Program-made: the position numbers and the translations under genes | The notes under the pieces: model-generated | Databases searched by the model: none | Seen by the model: only the letters and a program-made list of their open reading frames with translations | Told to the model about the DNA's origin: nothing | Assembly: GCA_013375475.1 (NCBI GenBank) | Contig: JABXKD010000027.1 | Span: 1-42,569 of the forward strand | From: Promethearchaeota archaeon | GTDB taxonomy: Archaea; Asgardarchaeota; Lokiarchaeia; Sigyniarchaeales; SOKP01 | Direction: 5' to 3' | Length of the DNA stretch: 42,569 nt | Shown here: positions 42,487 to 42,569 of the stretch, piece by piece | Layout of the letters: the number at the start of each line of letters is the position of its first letter | How positions within the stretch are numbered: position 1 is the stretch's first letter

Positions 42487-42569
42487 ATGATCTCTGACAA
42501 TCAATTAGTTAAACGGCTTCAAAATGGAACAATTCGAGGAATTATTTTCGATTTTGACGGAACTATCCT
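42487..42569 (+). CDS. HAD-superfamily hydrolase, 3' end outside the window
   Basis: Only 27 codons are visible, starting ATG. After a short polar lead (LVKRLQNGT) the frame reads IRGIIFDFDGTIL, the motif I of HAD phosphatases, with both Asp residues (DFDGT). A phosphatase of the phosphoglycolate/beta-phosphoglucomutase type is likely; nothing more can be said without the rest of the gene. Confidence 0.75.
   Translation, partial: MISDNQLVKRLQNGTIRGIIFDFDGTI

Noticed and set aside
1..42569. CRISPR array, insertion sequence, prophage or rRNA
   Set aside because: No regularly spaced direct repeats, no transposase or integrase motifs, and no rRNA-like sequence were found when reading both strands.

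Overview
The window is AT-rich (roughly 30% GC by eye) and densely coded. It looks archaeal and most likely comes from an Asgard archaeon of the Lokiarchaeia type. The evidence is a set of eukaryote-like proteins: two Rab/Ras-like small GTPases, a longin-type domain fused to a third GTPase, a membrane protein carrying the same longin-type domain in its cytosol, and a gelsolin-like protein. They sit beside ordinary archaeal genes (PUA-domain protein, short XPF nuclease, DhnA-type aldolase, 2H phosphoesterase). The species assignment is inference. No rRNA, tRNA, CRISPR array or insertion sequence was found.

Layout. (1) 1-11832, plus strand: three tandem cell-surface proteins (the first cut by the window edge) that share a basic cytosolic tail, then a translationally coupled pair made of a gelsolin-like/helical protein and a helical-repeat protein, then a stand-alone longin-like protein. 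(2) 11829-17822, minus strand: GNAT acetyltransferase, enoyl-CoA hydratase with a zinc knuckle, 3-hydroxyacyl-CoA dehydrogenase, V4R-like protein, macro-domain protein, and three consecutive low-molecular-weight tyrosine phosphatases. (3) 17961-21677, plus: L-aspartate oxidase, a small zinc-ribbon membrane protein, a DhnA/ADH-synthase aldolase and a DUF457/YdjM-like membrane protein. (4) 21801-23222, minus: a radical SAM/B12-binding protein of visibly higher GC, probably acquired. (5) 23597-25569, plus: small membrane protein, XPF-type nuclease, TauE-type transporter. (6) 25840-33846, mixed strands: phosphohexomutase, longin-GTPase fusion with a divergent coiled-coil gene, HAD phosphatase, Rab-like GTPase, 2H phosphoesterase, PUA protein, small unknowns and a DUF6512-like membrane protein. 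(7) 33890-42160, minus: flavin reductase with a PCP_red tail, tryptophanase, a second Rab-like GTPase, an MFS transporter, a surface receptor-like protein with a cytosolic longin domain, an SCP2-like protein and a tiny ORF. A HAD-type gene starts at 42487 and leaves the window.

How it may fit together (inference). The strongest theme is surface-to-cytosol signalling or adhesion: ectodomains anchored by one membrane helix with conserved cytosolic ends, gelsolin-like and helical adaptor proteins, longin domains in three different architectures, and small GTPases. A second unusual unit is the phosphatase triplet next to a macro domain. Metabolic genes indicate acyl-CoA oxidation/reduction, tryptophan degradation, NAD synthesis from aspartate and possibly the archaeal route to 3-dehydroquinate.
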